A stretch of DNA of 64,000 nt, from the NCBI RefSeq assembly GCF_018271975.1, contig NZ_JAGUCN010000021.1, forward strand, positions 53,544 through 117,543, read 5' to 3'. This stretch comes from Carboxylicivirga mesophila. Lineage in GTDB: Bacteria > Bacteroidota > Bacteroidia > Bacteroidales > Marinilabiliaceae. A program made the translations under genes and the position numbers. The notes beneath the pieces are model-generated. The model made no database searches. It was not told the DNA's origin and was given only the letters and a program-made list of their open reading frames with translations. Positions 8,781-18,456 of the stretch are shown here, piece by piece; the first letter of the stretch is position 1; every line of letters starts with the position of its first letter.

Positions 8781-9614
8781 ATGGACACATCAAAGAACAC
8801 AATTCTGGTTCCCTGCGATTTCACCGAAGGTGTAGATTTTGCAGTAAGACATGCCATTAAGGTTGCTAAGGAATTAGATGCAGGCATTCACCTGTTGCAT
8901 ATTGCGAAAAAAGAAGAAGAGATTTCTGCACTTGAAGATCGCTTGACCGCATATGCCAATGAAATCCATGAACGCATGGGAGTTCTGCCAACAACATCGG
9001 TAAAGGAGGGTACTATCTTTAAAACAATTAATGCAGTTGTTGAAGAGCTAAACTGCCTTTTGGTGGTGATGGTGACTCATGGTATGAAAGGATTGCAAAA
9101 GCTAACTGGTAGCTGGGCTTTGAAAGTAATTGTTGGATCAAAAATTCCATATCTTGTTGTTCAGTCTGCTCCCAAGCGCGATGATTATCAGAAGATAGTA
9201 TTCCCAATTGACTATAAGGCTGAGAACAAGGAAAAGCTGAAGTGGATTCAGTTCTTGTATCAGTTCTCGAAGCCAAAAGTTTATATATATGCTTCGGCCA
9301 CCAAGGAAGGAATTATCGATAGCCGGACAAAAGCGAATGTTGTGTTTTCTAAAAAGTACCTTGAAGAGAAAGGGATTGATTATGAGTTAGTCTTATCTGA
9401 AGGAGAAGCATCCTTTTCTCAGGAAACTATTCAGTTCTCAGAAAAAATAGATGCTGATTTAGTGTTGGTGATGACTACGCGCGATATTGCTTTTCATGAC
9501 TATGTTTTAGGTGCCTACGAACAATATATTATTGCTAACAGTGCGAAAATGCCTGTATTGGTAATAAACCCCCGTACTGACTTAATGAAGTATGGTTACG
9601 GAGGTTTTGGTTGA
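8781..9614 (+). CDS. Tandem-domain universal stress protein (UspA family)
   Basis: This 277-residue protein has two consecutive Usp domains (about 1-140 and 150-277), each with the alpha/beta fold. Domain 1 starts [22 protein letters not shown] and ends [29 protein letters not shown]; domain 2 ends [22 protein letters not shown]. The glycine-rich loop is partly conserved in domain 1 and poor in domain 2, so nucleotide binding is uncertain. Such cytoplasmic proteins are linked to survival under stress. It has its own promoter and terminator, so it is probably monocistronic. Confidence 0.88.
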   Translation: MDTSKNTILVPCDFTEGVDFAVRHAIKVAKELDAGIHLLHIAKKEEEISALEDRLTAYANEIHERMGVLPTTSVKEGTIFKTINAVVEELNCLLVVMVTHGMKGLQKLTGSWALKVIVGSKIPYLVVQSAPKRDDYQKIVFPIDYKAENKEKLKWIQFLYQFSKPKVYIYASATKEGIIDSRTKANVVFSKKYLEEKGIDYELVLSEGEASFSQETIQFSEKIDADLVLVMTTRDIAFHDYVLGAYEQYIIANSAKMPVLVINPRTDLMKYGYGGFG

Positions 9615-9637
9615 TAAACTTTTCAAATAGCATATAT

Positions 9638-9669
9638 AAAAAGACGATCTGGGATGATCGTCTTTTTTT
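9638..9669 (+). terminator. Rho-independent terminator after uspA
   Basis: A 12-bp stem (AAAAAGACGATC / GATCGTCTTTTT) with a 6-base loop is followed by a run of T. It closes the uspA transcript and separates it from rdgB. Confidence 0.85.
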
Positions 9670-9697
9670 GTACCATGTTTTTTTACGCGAATTAAAA

Positions 9698-9705
9698 TAC
9701 TTTTG
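9698..9705 (+). promoter_or_regulatory. -7 box of the rdgB-porZ promoter
   Basis: TACTTTTG is a perfect TAnnTTTG -7 box located 34 bases before the rdgB ATG at 9740. The expected -33 position reads CATG, a poor match. Confidence 0.45.
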
Positions 9706-9739
9706 TCTACAAATCGTTTTATTAAAAAACAATAACATC

Positions 9740-10321
9740 ATGGAACTGGTCTTTGCTACGAATAATGAGCATAAACTTCGGGAGATTCAACTGCTTTTGG
9801 GCTGTAGTTTAAAACTATTGAGCTTAAAGGATATAGATTGTAATGAAGAGATTCCGGAGACAGGGACCACTTTGGAGGCTAATGCAAGGCAAAAGTCAGA
9901 ATATGTATTTAATAAGTTTGGCCTCAATTGCTTTGCCGACGATACAGGATTGGAAATTGATGCCCTTAATGGTGAGCCAGGTGTTTATTCTGCCAGGTAT
10001 GCAGGTACAGATAAAGATGCCGAAGCGAATATGAATAAAGTGTTAGACTTAATGAGTGAGGAGAATCATCGAAAGGCACGGTTTCGTACCGTTATTTCGT
10101 TGATTATCGATGGCAAAGAGCATCAGTTTGAGGGTGTTGTTGAGGGTGAGATTCTCAGGGAACGTTCGGGGAAAGAAGGCTTCGGATATGATCCTATTTT
10201 TACGCCAGATGGCTATCAGCAGTCCTTTGCTGAAATGGCTATGGAACTCAAGAATGAAATTAGTCACCGTGGAAGGGCTATAAAAAAGTTAATTGATTTT
10301 TTGAAAGAGCACTATGGGTAA
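9740..10321 (+). CDS. rdgB: Non-canonical purine NTP pyrophosphatase (dITP/XTP, HAM1 family)
   Basis: A 193-residue enzyme that hydrolyses dITP, ITP and XTP to the monophosphates and so keeps deaminated purines out of DNA and RNA. The start at 9740 is chosen because it gives the canonical N-terminus [15 protein letters not shown]; the frame is open further upstream but that part has no family similarity and contains the promoter. Family motifs seen: TNNEHK (substrate loop), [12 protein letters not shown] (catalytic Asp pair), [18 protein letters not shown] and SHRGRA. The last 8 bases overlap the start of porZ, suggesting a two-gene operon. Confidence 0.95.
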   Translation: MELVFATNNEHKLREIQLLLGCSLKLLSLKDIDCNEEIPETGTTLEANARQKSEYVFNKFGLNCFADDTGLEIDALNGEPGVYSARYAGTDKDAEANMNKVLDLMSEENHRKARFRTVISLIIDGKEHQFEGVVEGEILRERSGKEGFGYDPIFTPDGYQQSFAEMAMELKNEISHRGRAIKKLIDFLKEHYG

Positions 10322-12683
10322 ACGCATATTATTTATTTTTCTACTGGCTTTAATCAATGCTTCTTTATTAAGTGCGCAAAATTCGGGATGGAGCGATCAT
10401 TTCTCGTACCGAAATGCATTGCATGTAGCCGAAACAGAAAGCTATGTAGCGACAAGCTGTGAGATGGGCATAATGCTGCTGGATAAACTAACAGAAGAGT
10501 TGACTACATATAGCCGGGTAAATGGGCTTAGTGATACTGATATTACAGCTATAGAATCAATAGCTAATGATGTTTTTATTATTGGGTACGGCAATGGTAA
10601 TATCGATATCTTGTCAGAACGAGGAATCTTAAATATTCCTGATTTTAAGCTTAAACAGATAGTAGGGGCCAAACGGATTAATCATTTTTACAAGCACGAG
10701 GACAAAGTGTACTGTAGCACTGACTATGCGCTGCTCGTGCTTGATCCTTCAAAAGGAGAGATAAGTGATACTTATTTTCTTGGACTCAATGCCGAACGAT
10801 TAAAAATATATCAAACGGTTGTTTCTGGAGATTCAATCTATGCCGCCACTGAGAGGGGATTGTTAACAGCCAGCTTATCAGATCCTCGAATTGTATTTGA
10901 TGAGGCGTGGAAAAAAATATCATCAGGTTCCTTACCTTCTTTTGCTGTAAATATGCATGGTGGTGAAATAGTTTTCGTTACCAAAGAGCAGAATACATTT
11001 AAAATAATAAGAGGGAATGAGAATAGTTGGTCAGATTTATTAAGTAGTTCAGGTTATAAAAGTCTTCATACCTATGGAGGTAAACTGGTTATCTCCCTCA
11101 CCTCTCAGGTGTTAGTGTACGATGAAGGTTATAATAAAGAGCTAACTATCGATGAAAACAAAATAGAAGATAAACTTTCTGTTAATGGAGCACTCTATTC
11201 GAGTTTTGAGGGAGCTTTTTTTATGGCTGATAAAAACTATGGTCTGGTCAAATATATAGGAGAGAATAATTCAAGTTTTTATTTGGTAAACAGGCCATAT
11301 TCCAATTATTGCTTTGAACTTCATTCAACAGAGTATGGGATTTATTTAACGGCTGGTGGTTTAAATGAGATTTACAATAACCTAGATAGAACTATTGAAT
11401 ATTCATACTATGACATAAATAAAAATGAATGGGGTAGTTTTAAGAGTTCCGTTCCTGCTACAAGCAACACAAGTCGTGATTTAATAAGAATATGCTCCAG
11501 TCAGACAGATGAGTATAAAGTGTACATGAGTAGTTGGGGTGGAGGTCTTTATGAGGTACAAGGCCTTGATTCGATTAAGTATTTTGGCGAGCAGAATGGA
11601 GGATTACAAGATATTTACCCCGATAATAGAATGTATGTGAGAGTAGGTGGTGTAGCCAGTGATAGTCAAGGAAATATATGGATGTCTAACGCAGAGGTAG
11701 AGGGGGGTATTGTAGTCAAGTCAGGCAATGAATGGAGGCGGTTTGATTATGAAACAACTAATAATCTACATAGTGTAGGTCAGATGCTTATAACCAGGGA
11801 TGACTATGTATGGATGACAATACCGATGTATTTTGTCGGCGATCGGCAGGGGATTATGGTTATTAATACCAATGGTACATTATTGGATGATAAAGATGAT
11901 GAGTATAAAAGTCCTGCCCCAGTTAATAATAGTAGTGATGAACGGCATGTAGGACAATTAAGGTTATGGGATGAGAATAGAAAAGAAATAACAAAGGTTG
12001 TGTTGAGCATGGCTGAGGATAAGAACGGCTACATTTGGTTGGGAACTGATAAGGGTGTTTTGGTGTATTATCGGCCATGGGCCATTTTTTCTGAAGATTA
12101 CCCGGTTGTTAGCCGAATAAAAGTACCTCGCAATGATGGTAGTAACCTCGCAGACTACCTATTGGAAAATGAACGAATATCTTGTATAGCTGTTGACGGT
12201 GCCAACCGAAAGTGGATTGGTACCGAAGATGCGGGGCTTTATTTGGTGTCTGAGGATGGTTTAAAGACGTATTATTCATTTAATACTGAAAATAGCCCTT
12301 TACCATCTAATGCCATCAAAAGTATAGCAATATCACCAATTACTGGTGAAGTATTTATCGGTACTGAAAAAGGAATACTTTCCTATAAAGCAAAGGCGAC
12401 TGAGGGCAATACGGCTTTTGATAAAATTTATGCCTATCCAAATCCTGTTCGCGAAGATTTTGCTGGCGATATTACTATTACCGGATTAATGCAAAACAGT
12501 ATTGTTAAGATAACGACAGTGAGTGGTAAACTGGTGCATGAAACCAAGTCATTGGGAGGTAATGCCCATTGGAATGGTAAAAATTTTAGAGGGGAGAAAG
12601 TAAAGACCGGAGTTTACATTGTGTATGTTAGTAATCAAGATGGCGAACAGTCAGGTGTAACAAAAATTCTGATTGTTCGTTAG
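10314..12683 (+). CDS. porZ: Type IX secretion accessory protein PorZ (two-component-like propeller plus sorting domain)
   Basis: This 789-residue protein has a signal peptide of about 21 residues (cut after LLSAQ), then two beta-propellers with Reg_prop-like blades (for example [12 protein letters not shown] near 575-590 and [13 protein letters not shown] near 635-650). A C-terminal domain of about 85 residues starts [14 protein letters not shown] and has the T9SS type-A layout. The N-terminal signature [15 protein letters not shown] matches PorZ, the surface protein of the T9SS attachment complex that supplies anionic LPS to the sortase PorU. The window also encodes T9SS cargo (59150-63879). 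The gene overlaps rdgB by 8 bases. No terminator follows. Confidence 0.85.
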   Translation: MGKRILFIFLLALINASLLSAQNSGWSDHFSYRNALHVAETESYVATSCEMGIMLLDKLTEELTTYSRVNGLSDTDITAIESIANDVFIIGYGNGNIDILSERGILNIPDFKLKQIVGAKRINHFYKHEDKVYCSTDYALLVLDPSKGEISDTYFLGLNAERLKIYQTVVSGDSIYAATERGLLTASLSDPRIVFDEAWKKISSGSLPSFAVNMHGGEIVFVTKEQNTFKIIRGNENSWSDLLSSSGYKSLHTYGGKLVISLTSQVLVYDEGYNKELTIDENKIEDKLSVNGALYSSFEGAFFMADKNYGLVKYIGENNSSFYLVNRPYSNYCFELHSTEYGIYLTAGGLNEIYNNLDRTIEYSYYDINKNEWGSFKSSVPATSNTSRDLIRICSSQTDEYKVYMSSWGGGLYEVQGLDSIKYFGEQNGGLQDIYPDNRMYVRVGGVASDSQGNIWMSNAEVEGGIVVKSGNEWRRFDYETTNNLHSVGQMLITRDDYVWMTIPMYFVGDRQGIMVINTNGTLLDDKDDEYKSPAPVNNSSDERHVGQLRLWDENRKEITKVVLSMAEDKNGYIWLGTDKGVLVYYRPWAIFSEDYPVVSRIKVPRNDGSNLADYLLENERISCIAVDGANRKWIGTEDAGLYLVSEDGLKTYYSFNTENSPLPSNAIKSIAISPITGEVFIGTEKGILSYKAKATEGNTAFDKIYAYPNPVREDFAGDITITGLMQNSIVKITTVSGKLVHETKSLGGNAHWNGKNFRGEKVKTGVYIVYVSNQDGEQSGVTKILIVR

Positions 12684-12698
12684 AATTCATCCTATTTT

Positions 12699-12730
12699 TT
12701 TGTCCGTTTAGCCTTTCAAAATTAGTTTTG
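12699..12730 (+). promoter_or_regulatory. Bacteroidota-type promoter of the DUF3352 gene
   Basis: TTTG at 12699-12702, a 20-base spacer and TAGTTTTG at 12723-12730 match both consensus boxes exactly. The start codon at 12786 lies 56 bases downstream of the -7 box. Confidence 0.6.
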
Positions 12731-12785
12731 TAACGAGGTGCTACTATTGTGAGTTACTTGCTTGTTTAATCGAACTATCAGAAAA

Positions 12786-15527
12786 ATGAAGAAAGGCTGG
12801 GTTGTTGCTACCATTGCGATTAGTTGTTTGTTATTGGGTTATATCCTTTACCAGGTAAGCCGCGTTAAATCATACGATAACACACAGTCTTTAGTAGCCG
12901 TGCCTGCTGATGCGGCTGTTATTATTAAGGCTGAGAATGCTGATTGTATCTATAATGCTCTTTTTAATACCATTGATTATAAAGAGGAGCTGCAAAACTC
13001 TCAGGTGCTTAATAATGCCTTTAAGCAGATCCTTGCACTTGACTCGATAACCTTTGAAAATGGTGTTAATGTATACCAAGAAATAAACGGATTACCGGTC
13101 TATTATTCATTTCATGCTCAAGGTAAGGAGAGCGTAAGTCAGCTTTTTGTTTTTGAGCTGCCTAATAAACGGGAAGAATCTAAAATAGCAAGACTCATTA
13201 AGCAATTAACAGAATTGGGAGCCAATGTGTCGGTAAGGAAGTATAATTCACAATCTATCTATAAAATTACGGCCAATAAGCAGGAATGGTTTGCCAATAT
13301 CGATAATGGAATATTACTATTGAGTCAGTCAAGCCTGTTGATAGAGACTTCCATTAGGCAACAGCAAAGCCCTGATTCATGGGTGAATGGTGCAGATTTC
13401 AAGCAGATTTATAAGACCATTGGTGCAGGCTCCAAACTAAATGTGTTCATCAATTTTCCGCGATTGCCAGATGTTATGAAACCTATACTTGGTGATGCTT
13501 TTCAGAAAAACGCAAAAATTGTTGGAGACCAAAGTAAATGGGCTGAGTTTGATGTTGAAATTAGCAACCAGGCTATTGTACTAAATGGTTTTATGAGTGC
13601 TTCTAATACTGGTGTCATCAGTAAAATGCTTGAGAATGCGCGTCCGCAACGCACACAAATACAATATGTGCTACCTAGTAATACGCGTGCTTACCTTTCG
13701 TATTCGTTAGAAAGTGCGTCTGATATGAGAAAACGTATTACTGGCTTGCATAATGCGAATGTGGATTATCAACGAAAACTGGAGCAGTGGCAAAAGAAAT
13801 ATGGTTTCAACCCTGAAGAAGAATTGTTTAGCCAGCTTACCGGTCGCCTGGCATTGGTGTATAGCGACTACAATAATCTGCAGCCCGAGGCAAATGGGTT
13901 ATTAGTGCTTAAGCTAAAGAGTCAGTCATCTGGCAAAGAGATGCTATTGGAGATGTTGCGTAAGATGAGTTCAACATCGAGTAGTAGTATGGTTGTTAAA
14001 ACCTATCAACCTGATAATGGGGTCAGCTATCCTGTTTATCATGGATTTGAAGAAGGTGTTTTGGCTCACTTTTTTGATCCGCTGTTGCCAAAAGTACCCT
14101 ATAAATACCTGGCATTTTATGACGATAATTTGGTTGTAGCCGATGCACCTGTGCTGCTTGAGCAGTTCATCTACAACAATATGCTTAAGAAAACATTGGG
14201 TAATGATAAGGCGCATCAACAGTTTCTGAGTAATTTTTCGAGCCGCGAAAATGTGTTTGCCTTTTGTGAAACTGCACATCTGGCTGCTTATTTCGGAGAG
14301 ACTTTTCAACCTCTTTTAGGGCAGCTTAATGAAGCACAAAAGGAGGCATTCAATAATTTTTATGGTATTGGTATGCAGCTTAGTGGTACTGGCAAAATGA
14401 TATATACGACCTCCTATTTGCAGTACATGCCAAGTCGTGAGTCGGAGCCAAGAACCGTTTGGCAAAGTCTACTCGATTCCACTGTTAGCTTTAAACCAGT
14501 ACTGGTCGACAATCATTACACCCGTGAAAAAGAAGTTATTGTGCAGGATGATGCTCATAATCTCTATCTGCTGAGTAATACTGGGCGTGTTTTGTGGAAA
14601 AAGCCTTTGGATAGTGAGATTTTAGGCGATGTGATTCAGATCGATTATTACCGAAACAACAAGCTGCAATACCTTTTTAATACCCGCAAGTCTATTTATC
14701 TCTTGGATAGAAATGGTAACCATGTTGCCAATTTTCCGGTTCGATTGCCATCGGATGCTACCAATGGAATGGCTGTTTTTGACTATGACAATAACCGTAA
14801 CTACCGATTTTTTATCGCTTGCGAAAACAGACACATTTACCTGTATAACAATAAAGGCAATACCGTATCGGGATGGAAATTTGATAAAACAGACGGCAGG
14901 GTGATCATGCCAGTGCAGCACTTTCGCTCCAATGGAAAGGACTATATTGCATTTGCCGACGATAAGCGCAACTATATCTGCGATAGAAAAGGAAATATTA
15001 GGGTAAAACTGAATAAGCAATTTGCCAGAAATCGTTACTCTTCCTATTATTTATGTAATCAGAACCAGGCTGACGATTGTCTGGTGACAACCAACTCAGA
15101 TGGTTTGCTGACCAAGATTAAACTATCCAGCGGTGAAGTTAAAACATCGGCTCTCAAAACAATTAAAGAAACGCACGCTTTTAGCGCATTTGAGCATAAT
15201 GGTAAGCTGCATTATCAGTTGGTAGAACCGCATTGTGTAACTTGTTTCACCAGTGATGGTAAGGAAGTATTAAAAAAGGAATTTGATAATGAGATTAACC
15301 TAAATGTTGATTTATACAGGTTTTCTGCACAAAATATTAAACTAGGTGTTTCTGAAAAGGTCAACGGCCATATTCATTTGCTAAATGCGGATGGCAGGAC
15401 CTACAAAGGCTTTCCTCTGAAAGGCAACTCCAGATTCAGCATCGGCTTTCTCAAGTCATCTGCTTCCAGGTTTAATTTAATTGTCGGAGGTGCTGATAAC
15501 TACATATATAATTACCAGGTAGATTAA
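12786..15527 (+). CDS. Membrane-anchored DUF3352 protein with PQQ-like propeller repeats
   Basis: The 913-residue protein begins MKKGWVVATIAISCLLLGYILYQ, an uncleaved signal anchor, and this ATG is preferred over an in-frame TTG at 12762. Residues about 35-540 resemble DUF3352 proteins (opening VAVPADAAVIIKAENAD). From about 560 the chain has repeated blades such as NLYLLSNTGRVLWKKPL and SIYLLDRNGNHVANFPV, resembling PQQ/WD-type propeller repeats. The bulk is expected in the periplasm. The family is common in Bacteroidota but has no assigned function. The next gene (an oxidoreductase) starts 11 bases downstream, so they are probably co-transcribed. Confidence 0.75.
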   Translation: MKKGWVVATIAISCLLLGYILYQVSRVKSYDNTQSLVAVPADAAVIIKAENADCIYNALFNTIDYKEELQNSQVLNNAFKQILALDSITFENGVNVYQEINGLPVYYSFHAQGKESVSQLFVFELPNKREESKIARLIKQLTELGANVSVRKYNSQSIYKITANKQEWFANIDNGILLLSQSSLLIETSIRQQQSPDSWVNGADFKQIYKTIGAGSKLNVFINFPRLPDVMKPILGDAFQKNAKIVGDQSKWAEFDVEISNQAIVLNGFMSASNTGVISKMLENARPQRTQIQYVLPSNTRAYLSYSLESASDMRKRITGLHNANVDYQRKLEQWQKKYGFNPEEELFSQLTGRLALVYSDYNNLQPEANGLLVLKLKSQSSGKEMLLEMLRKMSSTSSSSMVVKTYQPDNGVSYPVYHGFEEGVLAHFFDPLLPKVPYKYLAFYDDNLVVADAPVLLEQFIYNNMLKKTLGNDKAHQQFLSNFSSRENVFAFCETAHLAAYFGETFQPLLGQLNEAQKEAFNNFYGIGMQLSGTGKMIYTTSYLQYMPSRESEPRTVWQSLLDSTVSFKPVLVDNHYTREKEVIVQDDAHNLYLLSNTGRVLWKKPLDSEILGDVIQIDYYRNNKLQYLFNTRKSIYLLDRNGNHVANFPVRLPSDATNGMAVFDYDNNRNYRFFIACENRHIYLYNNKGNTVSGWKFDKTDGRVIMPVQHFRSNGKDYIAFADDKRNYICDRKGNIRVKLNKQFARNRYSSYYLCNQNQADDCLVTTNSDGLLTKIKLSSGEVKTSALKTIKETHAFSAFEHNGKLHYQLVEPHCVTCFTSDGKEVLKKEFDNEINLNVDLYRFSAQNIKLGVSEKVNGHIHLLNADGRTYKGFPLKGNSRFSIGFLKSSASRFNLIVGGADNYIYNYQVD

Positions 15528-15538
15528 TAATTGTAATA

Positions 15539-16528
15539 ATGATGAAACTGAAAATTGGTGTACTGGGCGTGTCAAATCACTTTATTAAACGAGTGGTTTT
15601 ACCAATGCAGGAATTGAGCAATATAGAGTTGTATGCCATCGCTTCGCGCTCTTTGAATAAATCAGCTGAAGTAGCTCAGCAATTTAATATTGAGCACTAC
15701 TATGGTAGTTACGACCAATTGCTTGCCAATAAAGAGGTGGAGGCTGTGTATATTCCGCTGCCTAACCATATGCATGCCGAATGGATTAAAAAGGCAGCCA
15801 ATACTGGCAAGCATATTCTTTGCGAGAAACCAATGAGTATGAATGCCGAAGAAGCCATGGAAGTGGTTGAGTATTGCCAAAAGCGAGGCGTCATTCTGAT
15901 GGAAGCATTTATGTATAAGCACCATCCGCAATGGCTGAAGGTGCGTGATATTATCAGAACCAACAATATTGGTAAAATACAATACATCAACACTTCTTTC
16001 TCATACAATAATGCTTCAGCATCTAACATTAGAAATGTGAAAGAATATGGCGGCGGCGGATTGCGTGACATAGGTTGTTATGCTATTTCTGTTCCGCGTT
16101 TTTTGTTGGGTAAAGAACCTGAAAAGGTAGTTAGCCTGTTGAGTTTTCATCCTGAATTTGGCACAGATATGCTTACTTCTGCTATCCTTGACTTTGGAAC
16201 GGCTCGTGCTACTTTTAATGTGTCAACGTGCGCCAGCGCCTTTCAAACAGTTGATGTTGTTGCTTCAGCTGGGCGAATAACTATTGATTTACCTTTTAAT
16301 GCCTATAATGATGTGCCAGCTAAAGTAACTGTTGAATCAGCCATTGGCACCCGCGAAATATTAATAGAGGCAGCTGACCAGTATGGATTGATGATAGCTG
16401 ATTTTGCTGAGATGGTAGAAGGAAAGCAGCAAGTGTCGGTTAGTGAAGATGATGCCATACTGAACCAGAAAGTGCTGGATGCGGTAATCAGATCTTCAGA
16501 AACTAGTTCCTGGGAGTCAGTCGTGTAA
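15539..16528 (+). CDS. Gfo/Idh/MocA family NAD(P)-dependent oxidoreductase
   Basis: A 329-residue cytoplasmic protein with an N-terminal Rossmann domain (KIGVLGVSNHFIKRVVLPM; the glycine motif is atypical, GVLGVS) and the family's C-terminal alpha/beta domain. The catalytic EKP motif is present in HILCEKPMSM, followed by EAFMYKHHPQW. This family oxidises or reduces sugars, sugar acids, inositols or dihydrodiols; the substrate cannot be read from sequence alone. The closest pattern is the dihydrodiol dehydrogenase/glucose-fructose oxidoreductase-like group. It lies 11 bases after the DUF3352 gene, with no obvious link in function. Confidence 0.88.
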   Translation: MMKLKIGVLGVSNHFIKRVVLPMQELSNIELYAIASRSLNKSAEVAQQFNIEHYYGSYDQLLANKEVEAVYIPLPNHMHAEWIKKAANTGKHILCEKPMSMNAEEAMEVVEYCQKRGVILMEAFMYKHHPQWLKVRDIIRTNNIGKIQYINTSFSYNNASASNIRNVKEYGGGGLRDIGCYAISVPRFLLGKEPEKVVSLLSFHPEFGTDMLTSAILDFGTARATFNVSTCASAFQTVDVVASAGRITIDLPFNAYNDVPAKVTVESAIGTREILIEAADQYGLMIADFAEMVEGKQQVSVSEDDAILNQKVLDAVIRSSETSSWESVV

Positions 16529-16556
16529 GTCGTTTTTTAAGGTTTTTTAAAGAACT

Positions 16557-16573
16557 TTGGCATGAATAATGCG
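16557..16573 (+). promoter_or_regulatory. Sigma-54-like promoter (-24/-12)
   Basis: TTGGCATGAATAATGCG has the invariant GG (16559-16560) and GC (16571-16572) exactly 10 bases apart and matches TGGCAyG-N4-TTGC at most positions (ATGC instead of TTGC). Transcription would start near 16584, 19 bases before the ATG at 16603. An RpoN gene is not in the window, so its presence in the genome is assumed. Confidence 0.4.
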
Positions 16574-16602
16574 TAACACCGTCTGGATGAAATAAGGGTG
16601 TT

Positions 16603-17157
16603 ATGAAAAAACGTAATAGCTATAATGTGCTTGAATTAACAAGCCGCAGTCAGTTTGTGCCGGCAAAAGGATATAACGAAAAGATTGAACTTGTTAAGAT
16701 TCGGAAAAATAATGAGTTCAGTTTTGCATTGCCGGATGTGCCATTGAAAAAGGGTTGGTGGGAAAATCTGGCAGTTAGTGGAGATATTCTGAAAAGTGTA
16801 TTAATACACCCTGAAGTGCATTTTTTTATAGCATTACATAATGGCGAAGTTATCGGCTCGTTTGATTTAATTGTGCTACCCGACCGTCAGGTGGAAATAC
16901 GTGATTTGGGAATCTCCAGTGATAGCCTGGATTTTGAAATTCGGGCATTGTTTCTGTCCAAAGTGGTTGATTATTGTTTCCAGTTTGAGCCAACGCGCAT
17001 CTTTTGCCATGCCAGCGAATTTGAGAAAATGTCTGCCATTTCCAATTATCTGTCGCAAGGGTTTACCATCAACTCTCAAAATAATGGCGCGAGTACCGAA
17101 GATGTAGTAAAAGAAAAAACTCACCTTCAATCCGGTTTTCTTCTCAATTTGAATTAA
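16603..17157 (+). CDS. Conserved hypothetical protein, GNAT-like fold
   Basis: A 184-residue soluble protein without signal peptide. Residues about 70-150 look like the core of a GNAT acyltransferase: FFIALHNGEVIGSFDLIVLPDRQVEIRDLGI would be strands beta2-beta4 and the following FLSKVVDYCFQFEPTRIFCHASE the helix and strand beta5. The acetyl-CoA pyrophosphate loop (Q/RxxGxG/A) is not visible, so activity is doubtful. It is preceded by a sigma-54-like promoter and followed by a 307-base gap. No function is claimed; the fold call is a visual inference. Confidence 0.45.
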   Translation: MKKRNSYNVLELTSRSQFVPAKGYNEKIELVKIRKNNEFSFALPDVPLKKGWWENLAVSGDILKSVLIHPEVHFFIALHNGEVIGSFDLIVLPDRQVEIRDLGISSDSLDFEIRALFLSKVVDYCFQFEPTRIFCHASEFEKMSAISNYLSQGFTINSQNNGASTEDVVKEKTHLQSGFLLNLN

Positions 17158-17464
17158 CGACGTTGTTGGCCATATAGCTTATCAGCCTCTTGTTAATCAG
17201 GATATTTGAATCGTTTAAGGGGTATATCTGTTATTTGGCGTAATTTTTCAAAACAATTCTGTCGTTTCTCCGTACTACCACTGACGTGAGAAGTAATTAG
17301 TTATTTTATTGTTCTATCTTGCACATGCTGCTCGATAGTTGAATGTGTAGTTTTAAGAAATTCATTAATGGAAAGGTGATGATATTGTATTGTTCTTTCT
17401 ACTTTTGTATTTCTTGCTATATTGCAGTAAGATAAGAAGTCGTAAGTCTAACACACTTCAAAAT
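17158..17464 (+). other. Intergenic region before the SiaB-like gene, with a possible -7 box
   Basis: No coding sequence is seen here. TACTTTTG at 17400-17407 is a perfect -7 box but has no TTTG partner at 19-20 bases; transcription from it would start about 50 bases before the ATG at 17465. The rest is AT-rich without clear hairpins. Confidence 0.4.
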
Positions 17465-18034
17465 ATGGATAAGAATAAAGAAAATCATGGGTTTCTGGAC
17501 TTTGCATATCAGATGTACAAGACCATGAAAACCAATGAAATTAATTTGGTGTATGAAGGGGAGGTAACCCAGGAAATTACCAAAACATTTACTTCGTTGA
17601 CAGAGCGAAGTCTTGAAAAAAGTCAAGAGTCTAATACTGTTCAGCGTAAGGTGTTTAATGTAATGGTGGAGTGCCTTCAGAATATTAGTAAGCATGCCGA
17701 TTCATTGGATGATGATGAGGATGAACGCAGGGGAATTGTTATGGTGAGTCATGGTGAAAGCAGCTATAACATTATTACCGGTAATGTTATAAAAAATGAA
17801 AAGGTGCCTGAGTTGAAAGCCAACCTTGAACTTGTTAACAGCCTGGATAAAAAAGGCCTGTCTGAGCTATACAAAAAGCAGATGAAGGAAGGTAGAATTT
17901 CTGATAAAGGCGGTGCCGGTCTCGGGTTTATCGATATCGCTAAGAAAACAGGCAGTAAACTTAGCTATGAGTTTAAGAAATTAAATGAAGACGTTAGCTT
18001 TTTTATCTTAACATCAACTGTACAACGAAACTAA
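17465..18034 (+). CDS. SiaB-family serine/threonine kinase (histidine-kinase-like ATPase fold, DUF6272)
   Basis: A 189-residue cytoplasmic protein. The start at 17465 (MDKNKENHGFLDFAYQM) is chosen because upstream codons in frame encode an unrelated hydrophobic stretch. The ATPase fold is shown by an N-box-like NVMVECLQNISKHA (residues about 58-71) and a glycine box GGAGLGFIDIAKKTG (about 155-169). In Pseudomonas aeruginosa SiaB phosphorylates SiaC on Thr in a partner-switch that controls a diguanylate cyclase. Here the next gene, 12 bases on, is a SiaC homologue, so the kinase-substrate pair is kept. The matching phosphatase SiaA and cyclase SiaD are not in the neighbourhood. Confidence 0.85.
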   Translation: MDKNKENHGFLDFAYQMYKTMKTNEINLVYEGEVTQEITKTFTSLTERSLEKSQESNTVQRKVFNVMVECLQNISKHADSLDDDEDERRGIVMVSHGESSYNIITGNVIKNEKVPELKANLELVNSLDKKGLSELYKKQMKEGRISDKGGAGLGFIDIAKKTGSKLSYEFKKLNEDVSFFILTSTVQRN

Positions 18035-18046
18035 TTAGACTATAAA

Positions 18047-18427
18047 ATGGAAGTAATTAATATTGTAGGTACTGACGATACACCTAATGTAATTCTGGAT
18101 AAAGACAACGGTAAATTTGAAATTTCGGGGCGTTCGTTACCTGAAGATGTGAACATGTTCTATGAGCCAATCCTTGACTGGATTGATGCATATGCGGAAG
18201 CGCCTGCCGAAAAAACTGAATTCAACTTTAAGCTGGAGTATTTTAACACTGCCTCATCAAAAGTGATTCTTGATATACTGCTTAAGTTCGAAGAAATTGT
18301 TGAAAATGATCATGATGTTGTCATCAAATGGCACTATCACGAAGAAGAAGAAGATATGCTCGAAGCAGGCGAAGAATACGCCGATATAGTAGAGATACCT
18401 TTTGATTATATTTCATATACCGACTAA
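18047..18427 (+). CDS. SiaC-family regulatory phosphoprotein (DUF1987)
   Basis: A 126-residue acidic protein that is a single DUF1987/SiaC domain. It opens NIVGTDDTPNVILDKDNGKFEISGRSLPED, the family hallmark, and carries EYFNTASSKVILDIL, in which T68 is at the same residue number as the phosphorylated Thr of P. aeruginosa SiaC (from memory). It is the predicted substrate of the kinase encoded immediately upstream and an effector that binds a target when unphosphorylated. The gene that follows 29 bases later encodes a large ABC transporter, making that protein the most economical candidate target. This is inference. Confidence 0.88.
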   Translation: MEVINIVGTDDTPNVILDKDNGKFEISGRSLPEDVNMFYEPILDWIDAYAEAPAEKTEFNFKLEYFNTASSKVILDILLKFEEIVENDHDVVIKWHYHEEEEDMLEAGEEYADIVEIPFDYISYTD

Positions 18428-18456
18428 TTAAAACTGACCTCCCAGAAAGCTAAAAT

